Source: Flavobacterium daemonense (GTDB taxonomy: Bacteria > Bacteroidota > Bacteroidia > Flavobacteriales > Flavobacteriaceae). Taken from it: 64,000 nt of DNA. How positions within the stretch are numbered: the first letter of the stretch is position 1; each line of letters opens with the position of its first letter. The notes below the pieces were generated by a model that ran no database searches, had not been told where the DNA came from, and was given only the letters and a program-made list of their open reading frames with translations. The stretch covers positions 62,001 to 126,000 of the forward strand of contig NZ_VJYD01000005.1 of the NCBI RefSeq assembly GCF_007341385.1. The letters run 5' to 3'. The translations under genes were made by a program, and so were the position numbers. This document shows positions 27,972-37,155 of this stretch, one piece after another.

Positions 27972-29615
27972 ATGGCGATTAAAGTAACAATGCCTCGTTT
28001 GAGCGATACTATGACTGAAGGAACGGTAGCAACTTGGCTTAAAAAAGTAGGCGATAAAGTAAGCGAAGGAGATATCTTAGCTGAAATTGAAACAGACAAA
28101 GCAACTATGGAGTTCGAATCTTTTAACGAAGGAACTCTTTTACATATTGGAATTCAAGCTGGGGAAACTGCTCCTGTTGATTCATTATTAGCAATCATTG
28201 GTAACGAAGGAGAAGATATTTCTGCTCTTTTAGCTGGTGGAGATGCTCCTGCTGCCGAAGCACCAAAAGCGGATGCTCCTGCAACTGAAGCAAAAACTGA
28301 AACTGCTGCTCCTGCAAAAGCAGCAACTGAATTACCAAAAGGTGTTGTAGTAGTAACTATGCCACGTTTGAGTGATACAATGACTGAGGGTACAGTAGCA
28401 ACTTGGTTGAAAAAAGTTGGTGATGCTGTAGCCGAAGGTGATATTTTAGCAGAAATTGAAACAGACAAAGCGACTATGGAGTTTGAGTCTTTCAATGCTG
28501 GAACATTATTATACATCGGAATTCAAGAAGGAAATACTGCACCGGTTGACAGTTTATTAGCTATCATCGGACCTGCTGGAACTGATATTTCTGGAATTGC
28601 TGAAAATTATACTGCTGGAGGCGCTGCAACAGCAAGTGCTCCTGCTGCTGAAGAAACAAAAGCTGCTCCTGCTGCCGAAAAAGCACCAGAAGCTGTTGCT
28701 GAAACTTCAAACGGAGGAAGAATTTTAGCTTCACCTTTAGCTAAAAAAATCGCTTCTGACAAAGGAATTCAATTGAACCAAGTTAAAGGTTCTGGAGAAA
28801 ATGGAAGAATAGTAAAAAGCGATATCGAGAACTTTACTCCATCTGCTCAAGCTCAAAGTGCTGCTTCTGCACCTGCTGCTAAACAAGAAGCATCTGCACC
28901 TGCTGCGCCAAAAGTTTTTGTTCCTGCTGGAGAAGTTTACACAGAAGAGATCAAAAACTCTCAAATGCGTAAAATTATTGCTAAACGTCTTGCAGAATCT
29001 TTATTTACTGCACCTCACTACAACTTAGTGATCGAAGTAAGCATGGACGAAGCAATGCAAGCAAGAGCCGCTATCAATAGCGTTCCAGATACAAAAGTAT
29101 CATTCAACGATATGGTAATCAAAGCTTGTGCTTTAGCATTGAAAAAACACCCAAAAATCAACTCTACTTGGAAAGAAGATGCTATCATCATCAACCACCA
29201 CGTAAACATTGGTGTTGCTGTAGCTGTTGAAGACGGATTAGTAGTTCCTGTATTGAAATTTACTGATGCTATGAGTTTATCTCAAATTGGTGGATCAGTA
29301 AGAGATCTTGCTGGAAGAGCTAAAAACAAAAAATTGGGACCACAAGAAATGGAAGGAAGTACTTTTACAGTATCTAACCTTGGTATGTTTGGTATTACTG
29401 AATTTAATTCAATCATCAACCAGCCAAACTCTGCCATCCTTTCTGTAGGTGCAATTGTTGAGAAACCAGTAGTTAAAAACGGTCAAATCGTAGTTGGAAA
29501 CACAATGATGTTATCATTAGCTTGCGACCACAGAACAATTGACGGTGCAACTGGCGCTCAGTTCTTACAAACATTAAAACAATACATCGAAAGCCCAGTT
29601 ACAATGTTGGCGTAA
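27972..29615 (+). CDS. pdhC: Pyruvate dehydrogenase E2, two lipoyl domains
   Basis: This 547-residue acetyltransferase is the core of the pyruvate dehydrogenase complex. Two near-identical lipoyl domains (about residues 2-80 and 127-205) each carry the lipoylated Lys in EIETDKATMEFESF. Ala/Pro-rich linkers separate them from the E3-binding domain (ILASPLAKKIASDKGI, about residues 250-285) and from the catalytic domain with SLACDHRTIDGATG near the end, where His and Asp act in acetyl transfer. It is directly downstream of pdhA. The repeated lipoyl coding segments are similar enough at the DNA level to allow recombination between them. Confidence 0.96.
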   Translation: MAIKVTMPRLSDTMTEGTVATWLKKVGDKVSEGDILAEIETDKATMEFESFNEGTLLHIGIQAGETAPVDSLLAIIGNEGEDISALLAGGDAPAAEAPKADAPATEAKTETAAPAKAATELPKGVVVVTMPRLSDTMTEGTVATWLKKVGDAVAEGDILAEIETDKATMEFESFNAGTLLYIGIQEGNTAPVDSLLAIIGPAGTDISGIAENYTAGGAATASAPAAEETKAAPAAEKAPEAVAETSNGGRILASPLAKKIASDKGIQLNQVKGSGENGRIVKSDIENFTPSAQAQSAASAPAAKQEASAPAAPKVFVPAGEVYTEEIKNSQMRKIIAKRLAESLFTAPHYNLVIEVSMDEAMQARAAINSVPDTKVSFNDMVIKACALALKKHPKINSTWKEDAIIINHHVNIGVAVAVEDGLVVPVLKFTDAMSLSQIGGSVRDLAGRAKNKKLGPQEMEGSTFTVSNLGMFGITEFNSIINQPNSAILSVGAIVEKPVVKNGQIVVGNTMMLSLACDHRTIDGATGAQFLQTLKQYIESPVTMLA

Positions 29616-29635
29616 TCGTTGTTAATTTTATAATT

Positions 29636-29674
29636 AAATCCCGTCCCGAAGTTTTTCGGGACGGGATTTTTTGT
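29636..29674 (+). terminator. Terminator after pdhC
   Basis: Fifteen-base perfect arms around CCCGTCCCGAA (29636-29650, 29655-29669), a 4-base loop and a T-run make a strong terminator 20 bases after the pdhC stop. Confidence 0.93.
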
Positions 29675-29709
29675 TTAATTTTCATCCTCAAAATTCAATA
29701 CTTCATAAT

Positions 29710-31557
29710 ATGAAAAAAATAACCTTTCTAATCTTGTTTCTTACAGCAATTGCCTGCCAGAAAAAAGAGCAAACGGAAAAAACAGTAGCCGTTACCGACG
29801 AACACAGCTACTCAAAGCCAGAACTTGCGGTAGCAAAACACCTTGACCTTGATATTAAAGTTGATTTTGACACGCAGACTATTTCAGGAAAAGCCTCTTG
29901 GACAATTGACAATATCAGTAAAGGAAACGAAATCATCTTCGACGAAAACACTTTAAATATTACCAAAGTGACTTTAGGCGACGATGAAAAAGAAACCAAA
30001 TTTGAACTTGGTAAAGACACGGAATTTCACGGAAAACCGCTTCATATCACTATTGAACCAAGCACAACTAAGGTAAATATTTATTACAGCACCACTAAAG
30101 ATGGTGTCGCACTACAATGGCTTAAACCAGAACAGACGGCAGATAAAAAGAAACCTTTTGTTTTCTCTCAAGGCGAAAGCATTTGGTCACGTACTTGGAT
30201 TCCTTGTCAAGATTCGCCGGGAATTCGATTTACTTATAACGCAAAAGTTACTGTTCCTAAAGACTTATTAGCCGTAATGAGCGCTGTAAATCCACAGAAG
30301 AAAAACGATACTGGAGTTTATACTTTTAAACAAGACAAAGCAATTCCATCTTATTTAATGGCAATTGCCGTTGGAGATATCGAATTTCAAGCAATCGACA
30401 AAAGAACTGGAGTTTATGCCGAGCCTTCAATGCTGAAAAAATCGGCTTGGGAATTTGCCGAACTTGGAAATATGGTAAATGCTGCTGAAAAACTTTACGG
30501 GCCTTATCGCTGGGGACGTTATGATGTATTGGTTTTACCGCCAAGTTTCCCTTATGGCGGAATGGAAAATCCAAACTTGACTTTCTTAACTCCGGGAGTA
30601 ATTGCCGGAGACCGTTCTTTAACAAGCTTATTAGCACACGAACTAGGACACAGCTGGAGCGGTAATTTAGTGACAAATGCAACTTGGGATGATATTTGGC
30701 TAAACGAAGGTTTTACAACTTATGTTGAACACCGAATTGGCGAAGCAATTTTTGGCAAAAAAGAATTTGAAATGCAAAACGTTATCACCAACAAAGAATT
30801 AACGGATAATGTAGCCGAATTTGGAGATACAAATCCAGACACAAGATTGAAAGTTAGTTTGACGGGAAGAAATCCGGACGACGGGATAAGCCAAATTCCT
30901 TACGTGAAAGGATATGCCTTTTTAAGAGTAATTGAAAACGCTGTTGGACGTGATAAATTCGATCCGTTTATTAAGAATTACTTTGATTCTCACGCTTTCC
31001 AATCAATCACAACAGAAGATTTCGTTAAATATTTAAATGAAAATTTAATCAAAGACGACAAAGCTTTAGCAGACAAAATCAAAGTAGAAGACTGGATTTA
31101 TAAACCAGGAATTCCATCAAATATTCTTCCGGTCAGTTCAGCTGATTTTGATGCGATTGATAATATCCAAAAAAGTTGGAGACAAACTGGCGTTGCTGGA
31201 TTAAGCAAAAAAATTACAACCACTGCCGAAAAACAGCATTTTATAGACCATCTTCCAACTGATATTACAGTAAAAGAAATGGAAGCAATTGATAACGAAT
31301 TCAACTTTACAAAAGGCGGAAATTTCATTATCAAACGCCAATGGTTTGTACAAGCATTACGTCATCAATACAAACCAGCTTATCCTGCAATTGAACAATT
31401 TTTAATTGGAATAAGCAGAACAGGGTCTGTAATGATACTTTATAAAGAAATGGTTAAAACTCCGGAAGGAAAAGTTTGGGCAAAACAGGTTTTTGATAAA
31501 GCAAAATCTGGCTATCATGCTACAACTATTCAGGCTGTTCAAGGCATTTTGAAATAA
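29710..31557 (+). CDS. M1-family zinc aminopeptidase, lipoprotein
   Basis: The start is set at the ATG at 29710, giving 615 residues with lipobox ITFLILFLTAIAC; a frame from 29671 would add 13 residues ahead of the signal. The N-terminal saddle domain leads to YGGMENPNLTFLTP, the GAMEN-type substrate site, then HELGHSWSGN and, 18 residues on, WLNEGFTTYVE, which provide the zinc ligands (two His, one Glu) and the catalytic Glu. The C-terminal helical domain is of leukotriene-A4-hydrolase type. It trims peptides in the periplasm or at the surface for amino-acid use. It stands alone between the pdh terminator and a repeat region. Confidence 0.93.
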   Translation: MKKITFLILFLTAIACQKKEQTEKTVAVTDEHSYSKPELAVAKHLDLDIKVDFDTQTISGKASWTIDNISKGNEIIFDENTLNITKVTLGDDEKETKFELGKDTEFHGKPLHITIEPSTTKVNIYYSTTKDGVALQWLKPEQTADKKKPFVFSQGESIWSRTWIPCQDSPGIRFTYNAKVTVPKDLLAVMSAVNPQKKNDTGVYTFKQDKAIPSYLMAIAVGDIEFQAIDKRTGVYAEPSMLKKSAWEFAELGNMVNAAEKLYGPYRWGRYDVLVLPPSFPYGGMENPNLTFLTPGVIAGDRSLTSLLAHELGHSWSGNLVTNATWDDIWLNEGFTTYVEHRIGEAIFGKKEFEMQNVITNKELTDNVAEFGDTNPDTRLKVSLTGRNPDDGISQIPYVKGYAFLRVIENAVGRDKFDPFIKNYFDSHAFQSITTEDFVKYLNENLIKDDKALADKIKVEDWIYKPGIPSNILPVSSADFDAIDNIQKSWRQTGVAGLSKKITTTAEKQHFIDHLPTDITVKEMEAIDNEFNFTKGGNFIIKRQWFVQALRHQYKPAYPAIEQFLIGISRTGSVMILYKEMVKTPEGKVWAKQVFDKAKSGYHATTIQAVQGILK

Positions 31558-31584
31558 AAAGGACAAATCCCATTTACAATTTAA

Positions 31585-31737
31585 TATCCCGAAGGGATTA
31601 CATATCGGTAGAAAAGAACATGCATTACGATCATTTGTCCCATTAGGGACTAAATCGGTCAAAATACATATAGTCCCAGACGGGACAATAAAAACGACCA
31701 CATTTTTTTTCTACTAACATATAATCCCTTCGGGATA
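31585..31737. repeat. Inverted pair of REP-like palindromic repeats
   Basis: Four short palindromes are arranged symmetrically: ATCCCGAAGGGAT (31586-31598), GTCCCATTAGGGAC (31637-31650), GTCCCAGACGGGAC (31673-31686) and ATCCCTTCGGGAT (31724-31736). The outer two are exact reverse complements and their flanks (TACATATCGGTAG against the complement of CTACTAACATATA) also match. This is a head-to-head element pair in a 254-base gap, similar in form to REP/BIME elements; no transposase lies nearby. Confidence 0.7.
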
Positions 31738-31811
31738 AATTATAATTATAAAGACCCGGATCTCATTTTAAGAAATTTAAATAAACTGTAAATTTAGACT
31801 TCGAAAGAAAG

Positions 31812-33056
31812 CTAAATTTTATTCTTAGCTTCAATCCATTTTGACATGTACATAGTACTTTTAAAAGCGTGATGTTGCAAAAGATTCCCCATAAAATTAT
31901 GTAGACGATGACTTTTAGAATCTATTAAAAGTGAATTTACAAGTAAAAGCAATTCATTTGAATAATTACTTTTTTGATAACATTTATTGATTATCGCAAT
32001 TCCATTTTTTTGCGCTTCTTTCCACAAATTTTCATCTTGATAAAGTGCAATTGCTTTTTTTGAAAACTGCTCAGGATCATCTTCAATAAAACCGTTCCAA
32101 GGCAAATCATCATACATCGCTTCTGAACCAACCGAAGTCGTTCCACTTGGCGTTCCGCATTGCATTGCTTCCAATAATTTCCCTTTTAAACCTGCTCCAA
32201 AGCGAATTGGCGCCAAAACAACTCTTGCGTTTTTCACTACTTCATTTGCATCTTCAGCTCTTCCCATAATGTAAAAACCGTTTTTTGGCTGATGCAATTG
32301 CTGCACTTTTTGAGAAGGATATGCACCATGAACTTCCAAAACTGCTTCTGGAAAATCTTTTTTTACAAAAGGCCAAATTGCTTCTTTTAAATACTGAACA
32401 GTATTCCAATTTGGTTCATGAAGAAAATTCCCAATAAAAACAAAATTCTTGCGATTTTCAAAAGAAGGCAATTTCAGCAAATCTCCTTCATTCATTTTAT
32501 CAACTAAAAACGGAAGATAAAAAAGTAAATTCTCATTGATTTTGAAAGTCTCTTTCAGAATATTCATTTCAAATTCAGAAATAATTAAAGACAAATCACA
32601 CCTCAAAATACAGGCAATTTCTCGTTTTGCTACTTCTTCAGATAATAAATCTAAAATTTCAAAAGATCGTTTTTCTTTAAAAGCCTTTTGTCGTGCAGTT
32701 CTTAGGCAATGTAAATCTTCTGTATCCAAAATTCTGATGGCGTTTGGGCACTTTTCGATAACTCTCCATCCAAATTGTTCTTCAATCATAAATCGGTCAA
32801 ACAAAACCACATCAGGATTTAATTCGGAAATAAAATCATCAAAGCTTGAAGAATTAAGTTCGATGCTTTTTTTATCTACTCCAAACTCAGATAAATCAGC
32901 CATAAAATCACTGTCCTGAGCCGCACTTGCAAAGGTAATTTCGAATCCATTTTCTTTGAAGATAGAAATCAATTGCATCATTCTTCCTCCCGCAGCAGAA
33001 GAATTTGGTTCAGGCCAGACAAACCCAATAATCAAAAGTTTTTTAATCTGATTCAT
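31812..33056 (-). CDS. Glycosyltransferase, GT4-like
   Basis: This 414-residue cytoplasmic protein has two Rossmann-like halves. The first opens with LLIIGFVWPEPNSSAAGGRMMQ, a donor/acceptor loop like other group 1 glycosyltransferases. The second contains FIGNFLHEPNWNTV, VHGAYPS, YIMGRAED and the nucleotide-sugar site VLAPIRFGAGLKGKLLEAMQCG, then TTSVGSEAM. The family moves sugars onto glycans, lipids or proteins; donor and acceptor cannot be read here. No other sugar-biosynthesis genes are adjacent, so its product is unknown. It is convergent with the M1 peptidase and divergent from the MiaE-like gene. Confidence 0.8.
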   Translation of the reverse strand: MNQIKKLLIIGFVWPEPNSSAAGGRMMQLISIFKENGFEITFASAAQDSDFMADLSEFGVDKKSIELNSSSFDDFISELNPDVVLFDRFMIEEQFGWRVIEKCPNAIRILDTEDLHCLRTARQKAFKEKRSFEILDLLSEEVAKREIACILRCDLSLIISEFEMNILKETFKINENLLFYLPFLVDKMNEGDLLKLPSFENRKNFVFIGNFLHEPNWNTVQYLKEAIWPFVKKDFPEAVLEVHGAYPSQKVQQLHQPKNGFYIMGRAEDANEVVKNARVVLAPIRFGAGLKGKLLEAMQCGTPSGTTSVGSEAMYDDLPWNGFIEDDPEQFSKKAIALYQDENLWKEAQKNGIAIINKCYQKSNYSNELLLLVNSLLIDSKSHRLHNFMGNLLQHHAFKSTMYMSKWIEAKNKI

Positions 33057-33108
33057 AATATTTGTTTCATATTACAAAATAATGCTTTTTTGGCGGATTT
33101 GCACCCAA

Positions 33109-33131
33109 TTTCACGAGATTCAGTCGTGAAA
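33109..33131. promoter_or_regulatory. Perfect inverted repeat next to a promoter
   Basis: TTTCACGA and TCGTGAAA form a perfect 8-base inverted repeat with a 7-base spacer. It sits immediately upstream of the -7 match (TAATTTTG, 33138-33145) that would drive the miaE-like gene, an operator-like placement. Confidence 0.4.
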
Positions 33132-33137
33132 AAACAC

Positions 33138-33145
33138 TAATTTTG
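33138..33145 (+). promoter_or_regulatory. Candidate promoter of the miaE-like gene
   Basis: TAATTTTG is a full match to TAnnTTTG and would give a leader of about 20 bases. The -33 element is weak and overlaps the inverted repeat at 33109-33131. Confidence 0.45.
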
Positions 33146-33171
33146 TAGGAAATATTTTTTTTGAAGGAATT

Positions 33172-33753
33172 ATGCTAGGATTAAAATTAGCCACAGACCC
33201 TCGTTGGGTAAATATAGTGGAATCAAATATTGAAGAAATTTTGACAGATCATGCTTGGTGCGAACAAAAAGCAGCTTCAAACGCAATAAGCATCGTTACT
33301 TATAACTCTGAACTTGAAGAATTAGTAACCGAAATGCTTGAAATTGCCAGAGAAGAACTGGAACATTTTCAAATGGTTCATAATATTATAAAACAACGCG
33401 GCCTCACTTTAGGGCGCGAGCGCAAAGATCATTACGTGAATGAACTTTTTAAATTCATGAAAAAAGACGGAAGCCGACGAGATGCGCTTTGCGACCGATT
33501 ATTATTTTCGGCCATGATCGAAGCTAGAAGTTGTGAACGTTTCAAAGTACTTTCAGAAAACATAAAAGATGAGGCGTTAGCTAAATTCTACAGAGACTTA
33601 ATGATTTCTGAAGCAGGACATTATACAACATTTTTAGGATTCGCCAGAAAATATCAAGATAATATCGACATTGACAAACGTTGGAAAGAATGGATTGAAT
33701 ATGAAGGTTCAATTATTACCAATTACGGCAAAAACGAAACCGTACACGGGTAA
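33172..33753 (+). CDS. miaE: tRNA 2-methylthio-N6-isopentenyl adenosine hydroxylase (MiaE-like)
   Basis: This 193-residue four-helix diiron protein matches MiaE, which hydroxylates ms2i6A37 in tRNA. The opening MLGLKLATDPRWVNIVE is characteristic. Four helices give metal ligands: the Glu/His pairs in EELEHFQMVH and EAGHYTTFLG, Glu in ILTDHAWCEQKAA and in SAMIEARSCERF. Length matches the short bacterial form. It is not in an operon with miaA or miaB here. An AsmA-like gene follows 42 bases downstream on the same strand with no terminator between. Confidence 0.88.
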   Translation: MLGLKLATDPRWVNIVESNIEEILTDHAWCEQKAASNAISIVTYNSELEELVTEMLEIAREELEHFQMVHNIIKQRGLTLGRERKDHYVNELFKFMKKDGSRRDALCDRLLFSAMIEARSCERFKVLSENIKDEALAKFYRDLMISEAGHYTTFLGFARKYQDNIDIDKRWKEWIEYEGSIITNYGKNETVHG

Positions 33754-33795
33754 TTTTTTCCGAATATTTTTCTAAAAACAAAATACAATTTTAAT

Positions 33796-36552
33796 ATGAC
33801 TGCAAGTAAAAAGAAATCCATTGTATTGAAAATCCTTAAATATCTTGGAATAACATTTGTTGTTATTATAGGATTATTGTTTTTAACGCCGATCATTTTC
33901 GCAGACAAAATTAAAGAGCAGATTAAAAAAACTGCAAATGAAAAACTTAGTGCTGAATTAAATTATTCGGATGTTTCCGTTTCGTTTTTTCACCACTTCC
34001 CTTCTCTGACGTTAACTTTAAGCGACTTAAACCTTAATGGATCTGCTCCATATGCTAAGGAAAAATTCATTACTGCAAAAGAAGTTTCTTTTGGGATAAA
34101 TGTTGCTAGTCTCGTTTTTAGTAAAACCGTAAAAATTGATCAGATTTACTTATCTGATTCTTTTATCAATGTAAAAGTGAATGCCAAAGGCGAAGCCAAT
34201 TACAACATTTACAAATCCTCAAAACATTCCAACCCAAAAGACAGCACCGAAACCGCCTTAAAACTGGAACGAATCGAAATCATAAACAGTAAAGTAATTT
34301 ATGACGATCAATCGACTCAAGTTCATTTTGACGCCTTTGGCTTCAACTATTTAGGAAAAGGAGATTTGAATAAATCTGTTTTTGATTTGTATTCGAAAGC
34401 TAAAATCGAAAAACTGAATGTAGTCTATGAAGGCGAACCGTATTTGATGAATAAAAAGGTCGATGCTGACTTGATTACTAAAGTAAACGTGAATTCGCTT
34501 TCTTTTTTCTTTCAACAAAATAACTTAAAAATCAATCAACTGGTGGTCGATTTTAAAGGAAAATTTGACTTCTTGAAAGATGGTTACAACATGGATTTTG
34601 TCATAAATTCAAACAACAGCAAACTCTATGATGTTTTTACTGCTTTGCCTCCAAAATATATTACATGGCTTTCTAAAACCGAATTAAAAGGAAATACTAA
34701 TCTTCTTTTGACACTAAAAGGCGATTATATTGCTTCACAAAATATTGCTCCTGAATTTGATCTTGACGTAAAAATCGATAGCGGATTTGTAAATTACAAC
34801 AAAAGTGCTTTCCCGGTTTCTAACCTGAATTTAGATATCAAAACCAAAGTTCCAAATCTAAATCCTGACTTGGCTGATATTGACGCCAAAAATCTATCAT
34901 TAAATATCAATAAAGATTATTTAAAATCTAAATTTCACGTAGTAGGTGTAAATACGCCAAATATTGATGCTGATTTAAAAGCTAAAATAGATCTTGGAAA
35001 ATTAATGTCTGCTCTTGGAATTCCGAATATCGTATTAAAAGGAAATCTTGACGGAGACGCCGTTGTAAATGGGAAATTCGATCAAAAAAACAGACTTTTT
35101 CCGAAAACTCAAGGAACAATTAATCTGGAAAACGGTTACTTAAAAACCCCTTATTATCCAAACCCGATTACAAATATTACCGTTAAATCCAGAATTGACA
35201 ATCAGAAAGGAACTTATGACGATTTAAAAGTGAAACTAAAACCAGCGCAATTCACTTTTGAAGGAAAACCAGTTTTTGTTGATGCCGACTTGAGCAATTT
35301 TGATGATTTGACTTATGATATCAAAGCAAAAGGCGAACTTGATATACACAAAATCTACAAAGTTTTCTCTCAAAAAGGACTTGATGTAGATGGATTCGTG
35401 AAAGCCGATGTTGTTTTAAAAGGAAGACAAAGCGATGCTGAAAAAGGCAATTACAGCAAATTGGATAATAAAGGAACGCTTGAACTACGAAACATTGGAA
35501 TTACATCTGAATATCTTCCTAAAAAATTCATCATCAAAGAAGGAATTTTTAAGATCAATCAGGATAAAATGTACTTCAATAATTTCTTAGCGTCTTACGG
35601 TCAATCTGATTTCAGAATGAACGGTTACCTACAAAACGTCTTTAATTACGCAACGACAAACACAGGCGTTTTAAGAGGTTCTTTTAAATCTTCATCACGC
35701 TATATCAATGTTGATGAATTTATGTCAGAAACAACAGCTGGAACTTCTGTAACAGCAAATACAACTCCAAAACCAGAAACAAAAAGCGGAAATACACAAA
35801 GCGGCGTTATTATTATTCCAACAAATCTGAATTTGCAATTTACTGCAAATGCTCAAAAGGTAAATTTCGACAAATTGAATCTTCAAAACGCGACAGGAAA
35901 TCTTAGCATGAACAAAGGCAAATTGACAATGCAGAATACAGGTTTTGATTTAATTGGTTGCAAGGTAACCATGAATGCCAATTACCAAGCTGTAACACCT
36001 CAAAAAGCAAATTTTGATTATGCTATAAAAGCAACTGATTTTGATATTAAAAGAGCGTACAACGAAATTGAAGTTTTTAGAAAAATGGCGAGCGCTGCCG
36101 AAAAAGCAGAAGGGATCGTTTCTTTGGATTATCAGCTAAAAGGCCGTTTGAATGCAAATATGGATCCCGTTTATCCTTCATTAACTGGAGGCGGAACACT
36201 TTCAGTTAAAGATGTAAAAGTGCGTGGGTTGAAAATGTTTACCGCTGTAAGCAAAGAAACCAATTCTGAATCGATGAAAAATCCTGATCTTTCTAAAGTC
36301 GATATCAAAACCACAATCAAAAACAATATTATGACTGTAGAGCGCTTTAAATTCAAGTTTGCCGGTTTCCGACCAAGAATTGAAGGCAAAACAACTTTAG
36401 ATGGAAAACTTAATTTAAAAATGCGCCTGGGATTGCCTCCATTTGGCATTTTTGGTATTCCACTAACAGTAACAGGAACACAGGATAACCCAAAAATAAA
36501 AGTTGGTAAAAAATCTGAAGATTTAGAAGAGACTAAGGATACTGAGCAATAA
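33796..36552 (+). CDS. AsmA-like outer-membrane biogenesis protein
   Basis: This 918-residue protein has one N-terminal membrane anchor (GITFVVIIGLLFLTPIIF, about residues 17-34) and then a long repetitive beta-strand body, including NEKLSAELNYSDVSVSFFHHFPSL, a typical AsmA opening. The C-terminal AsmA_2-like domain contains GGGTLSVKDVKVRG and ends LTVTGTQDNPKIKVG. AsmA and TamB relatives form long lipid-handling bridges between the inner and outer membranes; this member's cargo is not known. It lies downstream of the MiaE-like gene and is followed by a terminator. Confidence 0.85.
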   Translation: MTASKKKSIVLKILKYLGITFVVIIGLLFLTPIIFADKIKEQIKKTANEKLSAELNYSDVSVSFFHHFPSLTLTLSDLNLNGSAPYAKEKFITAKEVSFGINVASLVFSKTVKIDQIYLSDSFINVKVNAKGEANYNIYKSSKHSNPKDSTETALKLERIEIINSKVIYDDQSTQVHFDAFGFNYLGKGDLNKSVFDLYSKAKIEKLNVVYEGEPYLMNKKVDADLITKVNVNSLSFFFQQNNLKINQLVVDFKGKFDFLKDGYNMDFVINSNNSKLYDVFTALPPKYITWLSKTELKGNTNLLLTLKGDYIASQNIAPEFDLDVKIDSGFVNYNKSAFPVSNLNLDIKTKVPNLNPDLADIDAKNLSLNINKDYLKSKFHVVGVNTPNIDADLKAKIDLGKLMSALGIPNIVLKGNLDGDAVVNGKFDQKNRLFPKTQGTINLENGYLKTPYYPNPITNITVKSRIDNQKGTYDDLKVKLKPAQFTFEGKPVFVDADLSNFDDLTYDIKAKGELDIHKIYKVFSQKGLDVDGFVKADVVLKGRQSDAEKGNYSKLDNKGTLELRNIGITSEYLPKKFIIKEGIFKINQDKMYFNNFLASYGQSDFRMNGYLQNVFNYATTNTGVLRGSFKSSSRYINVDEFMSETTAGTSVTANTTPKPETKSGNTQSGVIIIPTNLNLQFTANAQKVNFDKLNLQNATGNLSMNKGKLTMQNTGFDLIGCKVTMNANYQAVTPQKANFDYAIKATDFDIKRAYNEIEVFRKMASAAEKAEGIVSLDYQLKGRLNANMDPVYPSLTGGGTLSVKDVKVRGLKMFTAVSKETNSESMKNPDLSKVDIKTTIKNNIMTVERFKFKFAGFRPRIEGKTTLDGKLNLKMRLGLPPFGIFGIPLTVTGTQDNPKIKVGKKSEDLEETKDTEQ

Positions 36553-36585
36553 AAATTAAATTCCAAATTTCCTTTTTTATTATAG

Positions 36586-36624
36586 CCATTGTCAAAGTTT
36601 TAGACTTTTACAATGGTTTTTTTT
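36586..36624 (+). terminator. Terminator after the AsmA-like gene
   Basis: Arms CCATTGT (36586-36592) and ACAATGG (36610-36616), with a partly paired interior, precede eight Ts. Confidence 0.75.
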
Positions 36625-36631
36625 CGCAATC

Positions 36632-36770
36632 TGCGTCATTGCGAGGAACGAAGTAACCACACTAACACAAGAAAACAATTGATCTATTGAGATTGCTTCG
36701 TTCCTCGCAAAGACCGGTCTTTGCGGAGTTTCGCGTGTGATCCTTCCTTCGTCAGGATGACAAATATGTG
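36632..36770. repeat. Dispersed-type palindromic repeat
   Basis: TTGCGAGGAACGAAG (36639-36653) returns as its exact complement at 36696-36710, and a perfect 16-base palindrome, CAAAGACCGGTCTTTG, lies at 36708-36723. The phrase CGTCATTGCGAGGAACGAAG is like intergenic repeats seen in many bacterial genomes (memory, not searched). It fills most of the 318-base gap between the AsmA-like gene and rpmA. Confidence 0.6.
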
Positions 36771-36820
36771 CACAAGAATAATTGATTATGCGAGCAATAT
36801 TGTTTAGTTCCTCGCAACAA

Positions 36821-36849
36821 AAAACCCGTTCATTTCTGAACGGGTTTTC
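36821..36849 (-). terminator. Terminator after rpmA
   Basis: AAAACCCGTTCA and its complement TGAACGGGTTTT pair around a short loop just 22 bases beyond the rpmA stop, with T/A runs on the correct side. Confidence 0.9.
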
Positions 36850-36870
36850 TATAAAAGTAATCTATGATTA

Positions 36871-37131
36871 TTATGCCTCAAAAGGAATAATAGATACATA
36901 AGATTTGTTGTCTCTTTTCTTTTGGAACTTAACAACTCCAGCTACACTTGCGTGTAAAGTGTGATCTTTACTAATGTAAACATTTTCACCTGGATTGTGT
37001 TTTGAACCTCTTTGTCTAACGATGATGTTACCAGCAATAGCAGCTTGACCACCATAAATCTTAACGCCTAGACGTTTTGATTCTGATTCTCTACCATTCT
37101 TCGAACTACCGACACCTTTCTTGTGAGCCAT
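36871..37131 (-). CDS. rpmA: 50S ribosomal protein L27
   Basis: This 86-residue protein begins [20 protein letters not shown] and contains [23 protein letters not shown] and [10 protein letters not shown], all diagnostic of L27, a large-subunit protein whose N-terminus reaches towards the peptidyl-transferase centre. The N-terminus starts directly with the mature AHKKG-type tail; there is no extra cleaved leader as in Firmicutes. It is 24 bases downstream of rplU, the usual pairing. Confidence 0.98.
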   Translation of the reverse strand: MAHKKGVGSSKNGRESESKRLGVKIYGGQAAIAGNIIVRQRGSKHNPGENVYISKDHTLHASVAGVVKFQKKRDNKSYVSIIPFEA

Positions 37132-37155
37132 GACGTATGAGTTTAAATATTGTTA

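Noticed and set aside
28154..28516. 120-residue open frame on the minus strand in pdhC
   Set aside because: It runs antisense through the repeated lipoyl domains; composition follows the plus-strand gene and no family resemblance is seen.
31585..31737. Possible CRISPR array
   Set aside because: The repeats are palindromic, few, unequal in spacing and inverted, with no cas genes; a REP-like element explains them better.
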